IMG/VR virus record: IMGVR_UViG_3300030331_003801 | Coordinates: 1 to 31,440 of that record | Source of the DNA: a virus | Reading direction: 5' to 3' (one strand) | Length of the DNA: 31,440 nucleotides | In this document: positions 8,583 through 17,953 of the stretch, in pieces | Numbering within the stretch: position 1 is the stretch's first letter | How the letters are laid out: every line of letters begins with the position of its first letter | Translations under genes and position numbers: made by a program | Notes under the pieces: model-generated | What the model was told of the DNA's origin: nothing | Seen by the model: only the letters and a program-made list of their open reading frames with translations | The model's database searches: none

Positions 8583-10094
8583 ATGTCATACGGATACGTT
8601 AGAAATGAAGATATAAAGCCAGTTGACTGGAGCAGTATAACTAAAATAATTACTGACAGGTTTGCTAAGGCTGAGAAAGAAGAAAAAGAGAGGGAAACCA
8701 CTACCTCAGTAGGTGATAAAACTATAGCTGATTTAGCTGCTAAATTACCGTATGGTCAAAGTCAAGGGCAAAATGATTTTCTTTCTCAAATGTCAGATGC
8801 TTTAAAAAAAGCAGGTGTAAAAAATGCAGAGAGATATGCCGAAGATCAGAATAGTCAATTGTATTTAAGGAATACGAACGCCATGAATACAGAGATTACT
8901 AATTTTATAGATGCGGGAACTATATACAATCAAAGAGTAACGAAGTATTATGACGCATTAAATAAAGGAGAGACAGGCATGTTAGATGGAATATTGTTTG
9001 ATAGAATACAAGATGGTTTTGATTTTAGAAATAAAACCCCTTTTATAGATGAAAACTATAACACTTTTATTTTAACAAAAAATGATGATGGGACTCTCAG
9101 TATGGAGGACAACCCAGGTAAAATATTTAATTCAAGCGATTTAGCAATTTTATCTCAAAGACCTTTTTCAACATTTGATATTATTGAACAAACACAAAAC
9201 GCAGTTAAAATATTAGGTGATGCTTCAGACATACAACTAGCAGATGGGACTGTAGTGTCGGGTATTGCTATAGCAGGTAACCCAAAACTACAAGAGACCC
9301 TAGGTGTGCGTTATGATCAAGATGTAGCAAGTGCTATTTCAAGCTCAAAAGAAGATTATTTAAACGCCGCTACTCAAATACCTTCAAATGTATATGAAAT
9401 ACTTTTACAAAGTGGTTATACTCATACATTTAATCCAAAGGAACAAAGTGATACAGTAATGCTTCTTAATGGAGATGGAAGCATTCCTACTGATTCAAAA
9501 TTTTACACCAAATATGTGGAGGCTGCTAAAGCAAAACTAGGTCAAGCTTTTGATAGTCAATTATCTGTAAGTTATGCAGAAGCTCCTGTTGAGGATGAAT
9601 TAGATGAAGAGTTAAAAAAATTAAGAATTAGTGCTCAAGAGTTGGCTAATGCATATAATCAAGTAAGAAACACCAACTTCTTTGAAGACAGCAAAATTAC
9701 AGACAAGCAAGAGCAAGAAGCAATAAATGAAGAAATATTTAGATACGCAGTTGGTTTATTTAATTTAGATAATGCAACAAACGCAACAGAAGAGTTTGAA
9801 GTTTTAGATAAAGGATTAGCTGCTCTAGGTTTTACACTTGACGAGACATTAGATGATGATTTAAGAGGTCAATTCTTGAATGATAGTAAAATTACTATAG
9901 ATATAACTTCAAGAGCTACTAACCAAACTATTCCTATAACAATACCTAGCGGTATAACAGCCCCAGGTATGATAGATTTAGTAAATCAATTGTATGCATC
10001 AAGATTATTAGATGAAAACTTATTAAGAAGAATGTCGCAAAATGCAGGACTTATTAATGAGGACGGAGTGTTAATACCACCTAAAACTAAATAA
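8583..10094 (+). CDS. Hypothetical virion protein, probable second ejection protein
   Basis: I do not recognise this 503-aa protein. It is acidic, mostly helical in appearance, and has no signal peptide, transmembrane segment or catalytic motif that I can see. The N-terminal 50 residues are highly charged (KAEKEEKERE). A Glu/Asp-rich stretch lies near 335-350 (EDELDEELKKL). The gene starts 3 bases after the gp14-like gene and is followed 11 bases later by the giant 1657-aa gene. By position it would correspond to the middle-sized internal virion protein of podoviruses (gp15-like), but there is no motif to prove this. Confidence 0.5.
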   Translation: MSYGYVRNEDIKPVDWSSITKIITDRFAKAEKEEKERETTTSVGDKTIADLAAKLPYGQSQGQNDFLSQMSDALKKAGVKNAERYAEDQNSQLYLRNTNAMNTEITNFIDAGTIYNQRVTKYYDALNKGETGMLDGILFDRIQDGFDFRNKTPFIDENYNTFILTKNDDGTLSMEDNPGKIFNSSDLAILSQRPFSTFDIIEQTQNAVKILGDASDIQLADGTVVSGIAIAGNPKLQETLGVRYDQDVASAISSSKEDYLNAATQIPSNVYEILLQSGYTHTFNPKEQSDTVMLLNGDGSIPTDSKFYTKYVEAAKAKLGQAFDSQLSVSYAEAPVEDELDEELKKLRISAQELANAYNQVRNTNFFEDSKITDKQEQEAINEEIFRYAVGLFNLDNATNATEEFEVLDKGLAALGFTLDETLDDDLRGQFLNDSKITIDITSRATNQTIPITIPSGITAPGMIDLVNQLYASRLLDENLLRRMSQNAGLINEDGVLIPPKTK

Positions 10095-10105
10095 TATATT
10101 AGAGC

Positions 10106-13100
10106 ATGGAAGAAATAATATACGAAACACCTAACGGCAGAGAGTATACTGAAGAACAGCTTAGAGATAAGTACGGTGAACTTTTTGATTCTTATGTTGC
10201 AAACGGAACATTCAAAAAAAAAAACACTCCTCAGCCTACGGCTTTACCTTCGGAAAGTTCTTCATCGGGGTTCTTATCAAAGTTTAGAAGGAGTGAAGGA
10301 AGTGTACAGCCCACACGTTTTGAAGATATTTCTCTTATAAAAATAAACGAAATGCCCGAAAACTTTTACAGACGTGAGGGTTTTTTAGGAGAAATTGATG
10401 ATACTAGAGAGCTTTTTAATAAAAAAGCTGCTGCTTCAACTAAACGTATTGCGTCGGGAATAGCAAGAATACCTACGTTTGTGCAAGAATTTGGCGCTTC
10501 AATTAGAGGTACATTTGACGCTGAGTATGCTGATATGTTAAATGAAATGACACTAGATGAAAGAGAAAGGTACTTTAGAGCAACTGGATTAGCAGACGCA
10601 TCCGATAGATTATTAAAAGAAGCAGAAGAAATAGAGTCTACTTTAGATACTTATTCTACTTCTATTGCAGAGGACTTTGGTGCATTTAGAGTAGGTCAAG
10701 GATTACAAAGATTAATAGGAGAGATAGGTGGCGCAGTTCCTAGTGTTGCTTTAGTTTTAAGTAACCCTTTTGGGTTTGCTGCATTAGGTTCGGGTACTGC
10801 TGCTGATAAATCAAGACAAATACAAAAAGCAGGAGGAGATTTAAATTTTAAAACCACATCAAACGCTTTAGGAACAGGTGTTGCAGAAGCAGCTTTTGAA
10901 TTGGTTACTAGAAGCTTTGGTAAAAGAATATACAAAGCATTAAACGGATTACCAGAAGATCAAGCTAAACTGGCTTTACAAAGTGCAACTAAAGAATTTG
11001 CAAAAGGTTTTGGACTTGAAGGAGCTTCTGAAAGTTTAACTTTAGGAACAGAAGAAGTATTAGACGCTTTGTTGTTAGAGGATGAAGAAAAGTTCCAAGC
11101 ATCTTTTTATGACTATTTAGATACATTTATGATAGGAGGTTTTGTTGGAGGGCCTCTTAGATCTGCACCTGTTGGTTTTGCCAAAGTAATCCAAAAAAGA
11201 GAAAAGGATAACTTAGATAAGATAATTGCAGAAACAAAATACACTGATGTAATAGATGCATTTAAAAAACCTTCAGGTAGTTTTGAGGTAGACATTGATC
11301 AGCAATCTATTGTTAATGTACCTGCTGTTGAATCATTTTTAAAAGCAACATTACAAGGGCAGGTAAACAGAGGAGAAATAACTCAAGCTGAAAGTGACTC
11401 TATATTACAAAACTATGAAACTTCAGTAGCTACTTTTAATGCTGTTAGCAATTTAAATTTAAATGAGGAGCAAACTAATGAAGCTTTAAAATTAGTTCAA
11501 AGAAAAACTGAACTCAAAAAATTAATAGCCAACAAAGATGAAGCTATTGCGCAAAAGGAATATGATGAAATTGCAGCTATTGATGAAAAGTTAAAACAAA
11601 TTAGTAAAAGCAGTCAAGGTGTTGTCACGGAAGCAGAGGCTTTAATTGAAGAAGCTCAAAAGACACAGCAAGAAGAAGGTGTTGACCAACCAGCAGTGGA
11701 AGTAGATCAAAAAGTTATAGACGACACCACTACTGATAATGTAAGAGAAAGAAGAGAAACTTTGATAAACGCTTTGACTTTAGAAGGAGTAGACCCTACA
11801 CAAGCCGCTTCCTTAAGAAGAAAAGCTTTTATAGATATTATAAAAAAAATAAAACCTACAGGTCAACTTGCTGCAAGAAACGCTAAAGCTTTAATTAGAA
11901 AGATGGATAAAATAAATTTTAATAAAGCTAGCAGTGTACAAAAAACTTTACGTGAAATAATAAATACTTTTGATACTACTGCTGTAAGAGCTCAAAAAAA
12001 GGAAGCAGTAGGTTTGCAAAAAAGTATAAAGAAAGCAGCTAACAATCCTAAACTTGAAGTCAACCAATCTAATGCAGCAAAAGAGTTTGCTAAAATAGAT
12101 CCTAAAGAAGTAGATGATTTAGGAGCTTATATAACAAAAGGTAAAGAAGTTTTAAATGGTATTAAATCTTCTAAAATAGTTAAAGGGAAACTAGTTGTAG
12201 CGCCAACATTTAATTTAAAAGACATAATTAATTATTCTGTAAAGGAACAAAAAAAACAAGAAGAGAGACAATCTCAAATTGAAAAGGATGCATTTGAAGA
12301 GTTAACAGATGTAGACTCTAATACATTATCTTTAAATGAAATAAGAGAAGTTATTAGAGAATCCGAACAATCAGAAAAATCTGACGCTTTTATAAACAAC
12401 AAACTACAAAGTAAAGCGGTCATAATTAAAGATGCTATAAAAAATGCTTTTGATGTATACGCAGGCATTGTTGGAGATCAACTCAAAACAGGCGTTGATT
12501 CTTTTAGTGGTAATGAGGTGGATGTATCGGAGGCAGACGCTAGATTAGTTGAAGACTTTATGAAAATTAATCCAGCTGAATTTGAAACCACTGCAGAAGC
12601 TGTTCAAGCTCTTGATGCTTTAATAAATTTTGCTACAAACTCTAATGTAGGAGGCATGGGTAACGTAGTTGCTAGATATAACGGAAAAAAAAGTATTGAA
12701 AATTTCAAAGACGAAGGTATTAAAGCAAAATCTTTAAGAGGAATATTAGGTAGAGTTCCTTATATAAAAAACTTTAAATCCTTTGGTAATTGGGTGGCAG
12801 GTATTGCAAGCACACCTTTAGCTATTGAAACAATATTTCAGTCTCAAAGGTTAGGTAGAAAATTTATGAAAGCCTCTGGTTTACAAGATTTTATTAATGG
12901 AGTAGCTAAAGGAAAAAAAATAATGAGAGAAATAGGTGAAGAGTATGAAAGAGAATTTAAGAAAAAAAATAAATTAGGTATCAAAAAATACGTAAAGGCC
13001 AATGGGGAAAAATTTAACAGCGCATACAATATTACTGAAAGAGGGCTGTTGGGTTTTATGAGAAGGACAGTGGATGGAAGTGAAGCAGAACAAAATACCG

Positions 13101-15079
13101 AGTTTAGAAGAAGAAAAGATTTAATAGAAGCTTCTATTATTCAATTAAAAAATTTAGGAAATTTTGTAAAAGCTGATTTCTATCAACAAGCATTTGACAA
13201 ATTACTTAAAGGTTCAAACAATATAGCGGAAGTTGAGGCTAAAGCTGATCCAACAAATATACGTGCGGTAGAATGGATGACAAATAAATGGGCTGAGTTT
13301 TACCCACAATTAAGAGAAGTAAATGAAACCATTTATAATCAATCTTTGGAAAACGATATTAATTATACATCTGATTTAATATCTTCTTATACCGATCAAC
13401 AAAAAATTGATTTTGATACACCGGTTTATGACAGCCAAGAATATGTAAATAGAGCTAAAATATATGATAAACAAACTGGCGTTTTAAAACCTAATCAGCG
13501 TATATATCCTGACGCATTAGGAAATAATAGATATGTAAATTTAAATTTTGACAGAGGTCAGCTTAATGCTATGAGAAAAGCTATTACAAACATTGAAACA
13601 GCTTACACAACTCAGTATATGAAAGGTTTTTTTGAATCTCAATCTTACCAAGATATATTTCCAGAGGGTACATTTAATGAGCAAAGAATTATAGATAGAA
13701 AAGTAAAAAATTATGTAGCAACTCAAAGGGGTATAAATTATAAAAATGTTGGAGAAGAAAAACAAGCTGAAGCTTTTGATAAACTAGCTTCTATAGGTGT
13801 AGCTAGAGCTTTATCTGGATTTGGTCAGTTTATAAAACAAACTGCACCTATTGCTAGTACTGTAATAACCGCAGGCCCTATAAATACAGCTATGGCAGTT
13901 GGATTGTATTTTTCTAATAAAGGTGCACGAAAATTTATAGACAATTCACAGAGATCTATCACAAATAGGGGGGTTGCCTCTTCCGTTGTTTTAGATAGTT
14001 TAGATTCACAGGCAGAAAAATTAGCTGTTGATGGAGAAGGGAGAAATGTTGTAACATTTTTAATTGATCCATTGTCTAAGTATAGTAAAATGGGTTTAGA
14101 TTTTTTTCTTAAAAACTCCGATGTTGCTACTGCTCAAATTTCTTTTTTAGCTCATTACTTGAATAGAATGAATTCTTTAGGAAATAATGAAATTTTTGAA
14201 CCTGGATTTAATTGGGGAGAACATGAAATAAACGATGAAGCAGGAGATTATGCGCAGGCAAAAGTAGATAGAGAGCAAAACGTATCTGATCCTGCTTTAC
14301 AAGGAGAGTTATTTACTAACAGAACTTTAGCCGTTAGAGCGGGTCTTCAGTTATTTATGCCTTTTGCGAACTTTTTATTAAATAGAAAAACTAGTATGTA
14401 TAGCGATATAACAGCTTTATCTCCTGGTAGTCAAGCAAGTGAACAAGATAGAATCGAGTCAGCTAGATCTTTAGTGGGATTTGGTGCAGAGGTAGCTTAC
14501 TTTAATTTCTTAGCGTATCAACTTGCATTAATTAATTATGGGTTGTCGGATGACATGATAGAGGGTATTGGTGATGATGAAATTGAACCAGAGGAAGCTA
14601 AAAAACGTAAAGAAAACCTTTTAAAAGGAAGAGCAACAAGTATTGCTGAAGATATATTTTCGCCTCTTCCACCTTTGTCGCCTTTGGTTACTGAGCAACT
14701 CAATAAAGTATTAAAGATGATTGATGAAGGAGAAGATCCATTTCAGTTTTATGAAACCAAGAGAGCTTTTGTTGATGATCTTGGTTTAGTTAGAATCGGA
14801 ACAGAGGTTTTTAATAATACTAAAGAATACGTAAACATTGCTTCTACAGGAGAGATAACTTATAAAGATAATCAAGGTAAAGAAAGAGTATATAAATTAG
14901 ATAAAGAAGATTTAGAATTAGCTAAATATACCGCGCTTTTACAAACAACCTTTGCATTTGGATTCCCTAATGATTTTGGTAGAGTTGCAAATCAAAATAT
15001 AAAATTTCTTAAAAGAAAAGCTAAAAGACAAACTAAAAGATATCGTTTACCTGCTAAATCACCTGCTAAATTAGATTAA
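10106..15079 (+). CDS. Giant internal virion / DNA-ejection protein
   Basis: This 1657-aa protein has an N-terminal segment (ETPNGREYTEEQLRDKYG) of a type often seen at the start of large phage internal proteins. Amphipathic or hydrophobic stretches occur at about 206-230, 339-350, 1243-1271, 1414-1425 and 1457-1481. The middle (about 430-830) is a long charged helical, coiled-coil-like region. The last 25 residues are strongly basic. Length, hydrophobic patches and position after two smaller helical genes fit the T7 gp16-type role: carried in the head, ejected with the DNA, and perhaps forming part of a channel across the envelope. I see no lysozyme or transglycosylase motif, so any wall-cleaving activity must be elsewhere or too diverged to see. 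Confidence 0.55.
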   Translation: MEEIIYETPNGREYTEEQLRDKYGELFDSYVANGTFKKKNTPQPTALPSESSSSGFLSKFRRSEGSVQPTRFEDISLIKINEMPENFYRREGFLGEIDDTRELFNKKAAASTKRIASGIARIPTFVQEFGASIRGTFDAEYADMLNEMTLDERERYFRATGLADASDRLLKEAEEIESTLDTYSTSIAEDFGAFRVGQGLQRLIGEIGGAVPSVALVLSNPFGFAALGSGTAADKSRQIQKAGGDLNFKTTSNALGTGVAEAAFELVTRSFGKRIYKALNGLPEDQAKLALQSATKEFAKGFGLEGASESLTLGTEEVLDALLLEDEEKFQASFYDYLDTFMIGGFVGGPLRSAPVGFAKVIQKREKDNLDKIIAETKYTDVIDAFKKPSGSFEVDIDQQSIVNVPAVESFLKATLQGQVNRGEITQAESDSILQNYETSVATFNAVSNLNLNEEQTNEALKLVQRKTELKKLIANKDEAIAQKEYDEIAAIDEKLKQISKSSQGVVTEAEALIEEAQKTQQEEGVDQPAVEVDQKVIDDTTTDNVRERRETLINALTLEGVDPTQAASLRRKAFIDIIKKIKPTGQLAARNAKALIRKMDKINFNKASSVQKTLREIINTFDTTAVRAQKKEAVGLQKSIKKAANNPKLEVNQSNAAKEFAKIDPKEVDDLGAYITKGKEVLNGIKSSKIVKGKLVVAPTFNLKDIINYSVKEQKKQEERQSQIEKDAFEELTDVDSNTLSLNEIREVIRESEQSEKSDAFINNKLQSKAVIIKDAIKNAFDVYAGIVGDQLKTGVDSFSGNEVDVSEADARLVEDFMKINPAEFETTAEAVQALDALINFATNSNVGGMGNVVARYNGKKSIENFKDEGIKAKSLRGILGRVPYIKNFKSFGNWVAGIASTPLAIETIFQSQRLGRKFMKASGLQDFINGVAKGKKIMREIGEEYEREFKKKNKLGIKKYVKANGEKFNSAYNITERGLLGFMRRTVDGSEAEQNTEFRRRKDLIEASIIQLKNLGNFVKADFYQQAFDKLLKGSNNIAEVEAKADPTNIRAVEWMTNKWAEFYPQLREVNETIYNQSLENDINYTSDLISSYTDQQKIDFDTPVYDSQEYVNRAKIYDKQTGVLKPNQRIYPDALGNNRYVNLNFDRGQLNAMRKAITNIETAYTTQYMKGFFESQSYQDIFPEGTFNEQRIIDRKVKNYVATQRGINYKNVGEEKQAEAFDKLASIGVARALSGFGQFIKQTAPIASTVITAGPINTAMAVGLYFSNKGARKFIDNSQRSITNRGVASSVVLDSLDSQAEKLAVDGEGRNVVTFLIDPLSKYSKMGLDFFLKNSDVATAQISFLAHYLNRMNSLGNNEIFEPGFNWGEHEINDEAGDYAQAKVDREQNVSDPALQGELFTNRTLAVRAGLQLFMPFANFLLNRKTSMYSDITALSPGSQASEQDRIESARSLVGFGAEVAYFNFLAYQLALINYGLSDDMIEGIGDDEIEPEEAKKRKENLLKGRATSIAEDIFSPLPPLSPLVTEQLNKVLKMIDEGEDPFQFYETKRAFVDDLGLVRIGTEVFNNTKEYVNIASTGEITYKDNQGKERVYKLDKEDLELAKYTALLQTTFAFGFPNDFGRVANQNIKFLKRKAKRQTKRYRLPAKSPAKLD

Positions 15080-15080
15080 A

Positions 15081-15278
15081 ATGCCTTTTGTAAGTAAAGC
15101 ACAAAGAAGATATTTATACGCTACCAATCCCGAGCTGGCGGCAGAGTTTGAAAAAGAAACTCCAGCTAGTGCTGTTTTACCTGATCGTGTAAGTCGTCAA
15201 ACTAAAAGAAGAAATCGTCTTACTCAAAGAAGAAGACGAAGATCTCGAAGGGAGATGCGAAGAAGGCTTAGAAAATAA
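15081..15278 (+). CDS. Small Arg-rich phage protein (MPFVSKAQRR family)
   Basis: The protein has 65 aa. The first half (MPFVSKAQRRYLYATNPELA) is a pattern I recognise from many short proteins in phage structural operons. The second half, about residues 36-65, is dominated by Arg and Lys, with runs such as RRRRRSRR, and should bind nucleic acid or another acidic surface. It starts one base after the stop codon of the giant ejection protein and ends the plus-strand late operon. Possible roles are DNA condensation in the head or a virion cargo protein; neither is shown by the sequence. Confidence 0.75.
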   Translation: MPFVSKAQRRYLYATNPELAAEFEKETPASAVLPDRVSRQTKRRNRLTQRRRRRSRREMRRRLRK

Positions 15279-15293
15279 ATCTATAGATAGACC

Positions 15294-15306
15294 ATAGCAA
15301 AGCTAT
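15294..15306. terminator. Weak hairpin between convergent operons
   Basis: ATAGC-AAA-GCTAT forms a 5-bp stem with a 3-base loop in the 68-base gap between the two convergent operons. Neither side carries a clear T-tract, so it is a poor intrinsic terminator. It is listed because some termination signal is expected here. Confidence 0.2.
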
Positions 15307-15346
15307 ATTAATAATTATAACCAATATGAACTGAAACTTTGGGTGT

Positions 15347-15727
15347 TTAAAATTTAACATATTTGAAATCTTTTCTATTGTTAAAGGTAATAATTAAATC
15401 TTCATTTTCTTTATCCCATTTTATATCACCTTTTATTTTTTGAGGGTTTATATATAATATTCCATCATAGCAGCCCCATATAATTACAGAATTTATTCTT
15501 TTGTCTATAAGTTTTATAAGCTTTCTAGCTAAAATTTTTAAGGGAAACGCTTGCCTTATTGTAGTTTCCAATACATATACTTCCGCATATCCCTTAATTA
15601 TATTGTTTACATCAACTAACTTGTAGGCAACATCTTGATAGCCAAGTTTTTTAAACGCCAATCCTTTAAGTTCGGTAAACGCAGACAATGTCTTTTTTTC
15701 TGCTGACACAATTAAATTTAATTCCAA
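15347..15727 (-). CDS. Conserved-looking phage hypothetical protein
   Basis: The 126-aa protein has mixed alpha/beta character. The N-terminal segment LIVSAEKKTLSAF is followed by VNNIIKGYAEVYVLETTIRQ and VIIWGCYDGILYINP. The alternating hydrophobic strands suggest a compact soluble fold. I have the impression of similar proteins in phage early regions but cannot name a function. It is the last gene of the minus-strand operon and lies one base downstream of the metallophosphoesterase gene, so the two are probably co-translated. Confidence 0.55.
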   Translation of the reverse strand: MELNLIVSAEKKTLSAFTELKGLAFKKLGYQDVAYKLVDVNNIIKGYAEVYVLETTIRQAFPLKILARKLIKLIDKRINSVIIWGCYDGILYINPQKIKGDIKWDKENEDLIITFNNRKDFKYVKF

Positions 15728-15728
15728 T

Positions 15729-16448
15729 TTATAATTCCATTAAACAATTTATAGCAGTGTGACCTCCTATAACAACCCCACAACCTATAGCTTGTCGTTT
15801 AAAATTTTTTGCATAGGCAGCAGCGTAACTTTTGGCATCAATTCCACAACCTACCTGCATACCAAATACCCTAAACTTTTTTCCAACATACCACTGCACA
15901 TAAGCGGAGGTATGAGTGTGACCACATACTGAAGACATCATATTATTTCTTGCCTTCATTGCAGCTTGACTTCCTTCGCCGTGCTCATATAAAACTTCAT
16001 CATAAATAACATTTTCTAGCCATCTCCATTTATACGTACCTAGTACATCATTATAACTTTTAATCCATCTCTTTGGTATTTGTGAATCGAAAGCTCTTCG
16101 CATTATCATACGATCGTGGTTTCCTATCATAACATCTGCTTTAGGAAAACTTGCATACCATTTCTGTACATCCTCAATAGCAAGCTCAAGCTCATCACCA
16201 CCACCCAGCCCATCAGGATCAGTAGTGTGAAAACTAGAGTAATGATTGTCGATAATATCGCCGATAAAAATAGTTTGATTACAATTGTATTTTGCGTAAA
16301 TGTTTTCACAGAACTCTAAATACCCAGTCAAAGTAAACGGGGCGTGAAGATCACCTATCACTAATATCCGTCTTTCTTTCTTGGTTAAATTTTCGTATGC
16401 CGCTCTTTTATTTCCAGAGAGGCGTGGTCTTATTTGGTTAAAACTCAT
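15729..16448 (-). CDS. Calcineurin-like metallophosphoesterase
   Basis: The 239-aa protein carries all the metal-binding motifs of the family in order: GDLH (Asp33, His35), GDIIDNH (Asp64), GNHD (Asn110, His111), a single His at 156 in YEHGEG, and GHTH (His177, His179). It should be a di-metal hydrolase of phosphomono- or phosphodiesters. Phage members are often annotated as DNA- or nucleotide-processing enzymes, but the substrate cannot be read from sequence. It lies at the distal end of the replication operon. Its first 11 bases overlap the end of the upstream 62-aa gene. Confidence 0.85.
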   Translation of the reverse strand: MSFNQIRPRLSGNKRAAYENLTKKERRILVIGDLHAPFTLTGYLEFCENIYAKYNCNQTIFIGDIIDNHYSSFHTTDPDGLGGGDELELAIEDVQKWYASFPKADVMIGNHDRMIMRRAFDSQIPKRWIKSYNDVLGTYKWRWLENVIYDEVLYEHGEGSQAAMKARNNMMSSVCGHTHTSAYVQWYVGKKFRVFGMQVGCGIDAKSYAAAYAKNFKRQAIGCGVVIGGHTAINCLMEL

Positions 16449-16626
16449 CTTGAAGGTTATCTTTCATGTGTCTGAGCTTTGTTATAAGTTGAGTAATGTC
16501 TGTATTTAATTCTTGATATTCTTGATCTATAAGGTTCTCATATATATTGGCTACCGATTCATTCAACTCATTCATAATATGATTGACGTTGCTTATCCTC
16601 TTTCGCTCTAATACAGATAACTTCAT
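16438..16626 (-). CDS. Small helical hypothetical protein
   Basis: The 62-aa protein is charged and apparently entirely helical, with a heptad-like spacing of hydrophobic residues that could form a coiled coil (NVNHIMNELNESVANIYENL). No homologue is recognised. The gene is accepted because it overlaps the metallophosphoesterase gene by 11 bases, lies 4 bases after the upstream gene and fills the operon without leaving a gap. Confidence 0.5.
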   Translation of the reverse strand: MKLSVLERKRISNVNHIMNELNESVANIYENLIDQEYQELNTDITQLITKLRHMKDNLQDEF

Positions 16627-16630
16627 CTTA

Positions 16631-16858
16631 TTACTGCTCTCTTAACATCATACCCCCCCAGTATTTGTCTATTGTTTTTATAATTCTATATATTTTTCTT
16701 GATTGTTTCTTTGCGTTTTCTATCTCTGACTTTGAAGACGTTCGTCCTAAATTACAATATAAATCCGCATCTATTTCTAATAACTTGTCTATCTTTTTTT
16801 TATTATTCCAAGATGTAAATCCTGCAATCTTTTCAATATCTTCAATAGTATATGTCAT
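16631..16858 (-). CDS. Small basic hypothetical protein
   Basis: The 75-aa protein is Lys-rich and helical. Its N-terminus (YTIEDIEKIAGFTSWNNKKK) has the look of a small helix-turn-helix, with a Leu/Ile-rich second helix, but no definite DNA-binding signature was identified. It sits 24 bases downstream of the DnaA-like gene and 4 bases upstream of the 62-aa gene, in the same operon. A regulatory or DNA-binding role is possible. Confidence 0.5.
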   Translation of the reverse strand: MTYTIEDIEKIAGFTSWNNKKKIDKLLEIDADLYCNLGRTSSKSEIENAKKQSRKIYRIIKTIDKYWGGMMLREQ

Positions 16859-16882
16859 AAACTGTAAACAATCTATTTAAAG

Positions 16883-17431
16883 TTAAATAATTTTTTCCAA
16901 ATTTTTGTTTAATACATCATATTTTTGCTTCATGTGATGTGGTTCGTATCCATAATTTTTTTTAGCTAAATGAAAAAAATCGTCATACTCTTTTAATAAA
17001 GCATTTTTAATAAACCTTTTTAAGTTGTCGCACTTTTCGTTTAAGTAAATATTTTGCTCTATTAAATCATCTATTGTAAAATATTGATCTTTTGAAGTAG
17101 CAGTAGAAAGTTTTTTTGTTAATTCCTCTCTAAGCTCATGATATGGATCTAAATACTCTCTGTCGTTTGTAAACTTTAAATTTTCAAATTGTTGTAATCC
17201 GTGCATAACTGTTGCGTGATTTTTATTTACCATTTCGGCTATTTGATTTAAAGAACAAAAAGTAAAATCTTTACACAACCTATAAAATATATATCTTGCG
17301 TAAACGTGAGAGCGAACTCGTGTTACTACATCTAAGTTTACTTGAAATTTGTTTTCTACAATTTTTTTTATTATTTGTAAAGACCTAGTGTATTTAGGTC
17401 TCATTCTTGATTGTCTTTTTTTGCGTCTCAT
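16883..17431 (-). CDS. DnaA domain-IV-like DNA-binding protein (182 aa)
   Basis: Residues about 40-90 match the DNA-binding domain IV of bacterial DnaA: ARYIFYRLCKDFTFCSLNQI followed by AEMVNKNHATVMHGLQQ, with the hallmark His72-x-Thr-Val. There is no AAA+ ATPase domain, so this is a stand-alone binding module plus a helical C-terminal half (about 105-182). DnaA domain IV recognises DnaA boxes in the major groove; a phage copy could mark the phage origin or compete with host DnaA. The annotated start overlaps the upstream gene by 38 bases. A second ATG at codon 10 (17404) would reduce this to 11 bases and is equally possible. Confidence 0.75.
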   Translation of the reverse strand: MRRKKRQSRMRPKYTRSLQIIKKIVENKFQVNLDVVTRVRSHVYARYIFYRLCKDFTFCSLNQIAEMVNKNHATVMHGLQQFENLKFTNDREYLDPYHELREELTKKLSTATSKDQYFTIDDLIEQNIYLNEKCDNLKRFIKNALLKEYDDFFHLAKKNYGYEPHHMKQKYDVLNKNLEKII

Positions 17432-17744
17432 GTGATTTAATTAAATTTAAATAGTCTAAATATTCGTCGCTATCTGTTATATCAAACTTATAAAAAACAG
17501 GATAGCCTTCTCTAATTGTTATAAAATGGACTTTAAAAAACAAAGCCCTTTCTATATTGACCACACCAACCATATAGTTTAAAGGTAGTGTTAAGCCTTC
17601 ATCAGATATTTTTATAGCAGCGATATCTATTTGTTGAATAATTGTGGCTGCATATTTTTTTGGTAATGATTCGATTTCTTCCAAAAGCTCTACTTCTAAT
17701 TGATATATAAACTCATCCCCTGTATACTTCTGCGAAAAATCCAT
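17394..17744 (-). CDS. Hypothetical protein, possibly toxin-like/RelE-like in layout
   Basis: The 116-aa protein shows a helix-rich first half (FIYQLEVELLEEIESLPKKY) and strands such as YMVGVVNIERALFFKVHFIT and YPVFYKFDITDSDEY. This order loosely recalls RelE/ParE-type or phage-derived Gp49-like folds, but no diagnostic residues are present and I would not assign one. The gene overlaps the VRR-NUC gene by 32 bases and the DnaA-like gene by up to 38, so it is embedded in the replication operon. Confidence 0.5.
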   Translation of the reverse strand: MDFSQKYTGDEFIYQLEVELLEEIESLPKKYAATIIQQIDIAAIKISDEGLTLPLNYMVGVVNIERALFFKVHFITIREGYPVFYKFDITDSDEYLDYLNLIKSHETQKKTIKNET

Positions 17745-17952
17745 AACTTTTTAATTCTTTTATTCTATATTCTTGAAGCTTTGATAGCTTTCCATTCTTT
17801 CTTTTAATCTCAAAAAATTTCACTCCTTTATCTTTATGTAGTGCAACTAGATCAGGTATACCATTCTTATTTGTTTGAACAAGTTTTATTACATAAAAAC
17901 CTTCAGCTTCAAGCTCTTTGATTTTCTTTGACTGAATTTGCTGTTCGGTCAT
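17713..17952 (-). CDS. VRR-NUC family nuclease
   Basis: The 79-aa protein is the minimal VRR-NUC (PD-D/E-x-K) fold. An N-terminal helix is followed by GIPDLVAL (Asp34), FFEIKRKNGKLSKLQ (Glu48-x-Lys50, Gln60) and a closing helix-strand. Phage proteins of this size are typical stand-alone members and are thought to cut branched or Holliday-type DNA structures. Its ATG lies one base after the stop codon of the SNF2-like helicase, matching the known linkage of VRR-NUC domains with such helicases. The pair probably acts on recombination or replication intermediates. Confidence 0.85.
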   Translation of the reverse strand: MTEQQIQSKKIKELEAEGFYVIKLVQTNKNGIPDLVALHKDKGVKFFEIKRKNGKLSKLQEYRIKELKSYGFFAEVYRG

Positions 17953-17953
17953 A

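Noticed and set aside
16116-16319. Plus-strand frame of 67 aa opposite the metallophosphoesterase
   Set aside because: It lies entirely within a gene that has all its catalytic motifs on the other strand, and the translation has no recognisable features.
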